NCBI RefSeq assembly: GCF_001522545.3
Contig: NC_031770.1
Coordinates: 106,122,130-106,186,129 of the forward strand
DNA from: Parus major
Taxonomy: Eukaryota; Chordata; Aves; Passeriformes; Paridae
Direction of reading: 5' to 3'
Length of the DNA stretch: 64,000 bases
Shown here: positions 63,981 to 64,000 of the stretch, piece by piece
How the letters are laid out: each line of letters starts with the position of its first letter
Numbering within the stretch: position 1 is the first letter of the stretch
Program-made: the position numbers and the translations under genes
Notes under the pieces: generated by a model
The model's input: the letters and a program-made list of their open reading frames with translations, nothing else
Database searches by the model: none
Told to the model about the DNA's origin: nothing

Positions 63981-64000
63981 CTGTGGTGAGAAAAAACAGC

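Overview
The window is vertebrate nuclear DNA, almost certainly from a bird and probably a songbird. The evidence is long AT-leaning introns, many truncated CR1-type LINE tails (some ending in ATTCTGTG-like 8-mers), several short avian-type LTRs with clean target-site duplications, and multi-exon genes with consensus splice sites. Three genes are recognisable from their exons: FKBP1B (+ strand, last two coding exons), SF3B6 (- strand, complete, 4 coding exons) and TP53I3/PIG3 (- strand, complete, 5 coding exons). The order FKBP1B > < SF3B6 < TP53I3 is the one I know from human 2p23, so this is a conserved vertebrate gene block.

Layout. 1-35,370: non-coding. If FKBP1B exons 1-2 lie to the left of the window, this is FKBP1B intron 2. 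It holds CR1 fragments, an ATCT microsatellite and several perfect hairpins, and I found no other gene. 35,371-38,106: FKBP1B exons 3 and 4, with a 3' UTR to about 38,695. 38,700-44,900: convergent intergenic DNA with a long minus-strand CR1, an AT-rich possibly conserved block, and the first copy of a 0.8-kb dispersed repeat broken by a 306-base assembly gap. 45,072-48,069: SF3B6, with a CpG-rich promoter at about 47,930-48,375. 48,545-52,995: TP53I3 coding exons, with a likely non-coding first exon near 54,171. 55,173-64,000: transposon-rich. It contains a 525-bp solo LTR, a CR1 carrying a decayed reverse-transcriptase end, the second 0.8-kb repeat copy, a 480-base gap, two abutting short LTRs each with its own target-site duplication, and a broken retroviral gag region that runs off the right edge.

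The three host genes are not an operon. FKBP1B encodes the FKBP12.6 prolyl isomerase that binds ryanodine receptors. SF3B6 encodes the U2 snRNP branch-point protein p14/SF3b14a. TP53I3 encodes an NADPH-dependent quinone oxidoreductase that is p53-induced in mammals. SF3B6 and TP53I3 lie in tandem, with the TP53I3 3' end about 350 bp from the SF3B6 promoter.

I did not find a new multi-gene system. The most useful observations are a GC-AG intron in TP53I3, a pair of ZNF143/THAP11-like sites in the SF3B6 promoter, direct 0.8-kb repeats flanking SF3B6-TP53I3, the stacked solo LTRs, and a 30-bp in-frame tandem repeat in the decayed gag.
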